Shown here in pieces: positions 6,525 through 6,596 of a stretch of DNA of 6,596 nt (position 1 is its first letter; the number at the start of each line of letters is the position of its first letter). Below the pieces are notes generated by a model that did no database searches, had not been told where the DNA came from, and saw nothing but the letters and a program-made list of their open reading frames with translations. Location: the NCBI GenBank assembly GCA_020851835.1, contig JADZBZ010000020.1, forward strand, positions 1-6,596. The letters run 5' to 3'. Position numbers and translations under genes: made by a program. This DNA comes from Acidobacteriota bacterium. GTDB taxonomy: Bacteria > Acidobacteriota > Vicinamibacteria > Vicinamibacterales > UBA2999.

Positions 6525-6596
6525 CTATCGTCCGGCGGGCGCGTAGATCCAGGCGCTCGTTCGCGGGCCGCGACCCTCGCCGTAGCCGCCAGTCAC
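6525..6596 (-). CDS. Possible C-terminal end of an unrecognised protein (5' part outside window)
   Basis: From the right edge a minus-strand frame reads 23 codons to a TAG at 6525-6527. The peptide contains GGYGEGRGPRTSAWIYAP, and about four fifths of its codons end in G or C, as expected for real genes here. I do not recognise the family. It would converge on the DUF302 gene with a 49-base gap. A competing plus-strand frame starting at ATG 6510 also stays open to the edge but has less GC-rich third positions and no ribosome site. The fragment is too short for certainty. Confidence 0.3.
   Translation of the reverse strand: MTGGYGEGRGPRTSAWIYAPAGR

Overview
The window looks like chromosomal DNA from a GC-rich Gram-negative bacterium. 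A 943-residue TonB-dependent receptor with an N-terminal carboxypeptidase-regulatory-like domain (the Oar-like type) proves an outer membrane. Receptors of this build are greatly expanded in Acidobacteriota, so that phylum is my best guess, but this is inference from family style and base composition and not a demonstrated assignment. No RNA gene, CRISPR array, insertion sequence, attachment site or origin was seen, and no stretch longer than 300 bases lacks a gene.

Left part (1-2233, minus strand): a class I SAM-dependent methyltransferase is followed, with a 17-base overlap, by a P1B-type heavy-metal ATPase whose 3' end runs off the left edge of the window at its GDGIND hinge motif. The overlap indicates a translationally linked pair. 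The ATPase has a TPC motif in its metal-site helix and no N-terminal metal-binding domain, so the usual copper or zinc assignments do not follow.

Middle (2303-3046, plus strand): a compact FAD/NAD(P)-binding reductase without its own iron-sulfur domain is transcribed divergently from the methyltransferase-ATPase pair across only 69 bases. A -10-like box six bases before its GTG start suggests a leaderless mRNA. Its stop codon lies in the loop of a strong hairpin that probably serves as terminator both for it and for the receptor gene converging on it.

Right part (3097-6596): the receptor gene (minus) has a well-formed promoter (TTGACG-N17-TACGGT) and Shine-Dalgarno site that fix its start at 5928. 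Divergent from it, 163 bases away, is a small DUF302 protein with a near-perfect Shine-Dalgarno sequence. The last 70 bases may hold the C-terminal end of another minus-strand gene.

Functionally the window joins metal export, a redox reductase, a methyltransferase, an outer-membrane receptor and a DUF302 protein of unknown role. A shared metal or redox stress theme is possible for the left half, but the sequence does not prove it. Nothing here amounts to a clearly new system. The most interesting points are the methyltransferase/TPC-ATPase pair with its divergent reductase, the predicted leaderless start, and the stop-codon-in-loop terminator.
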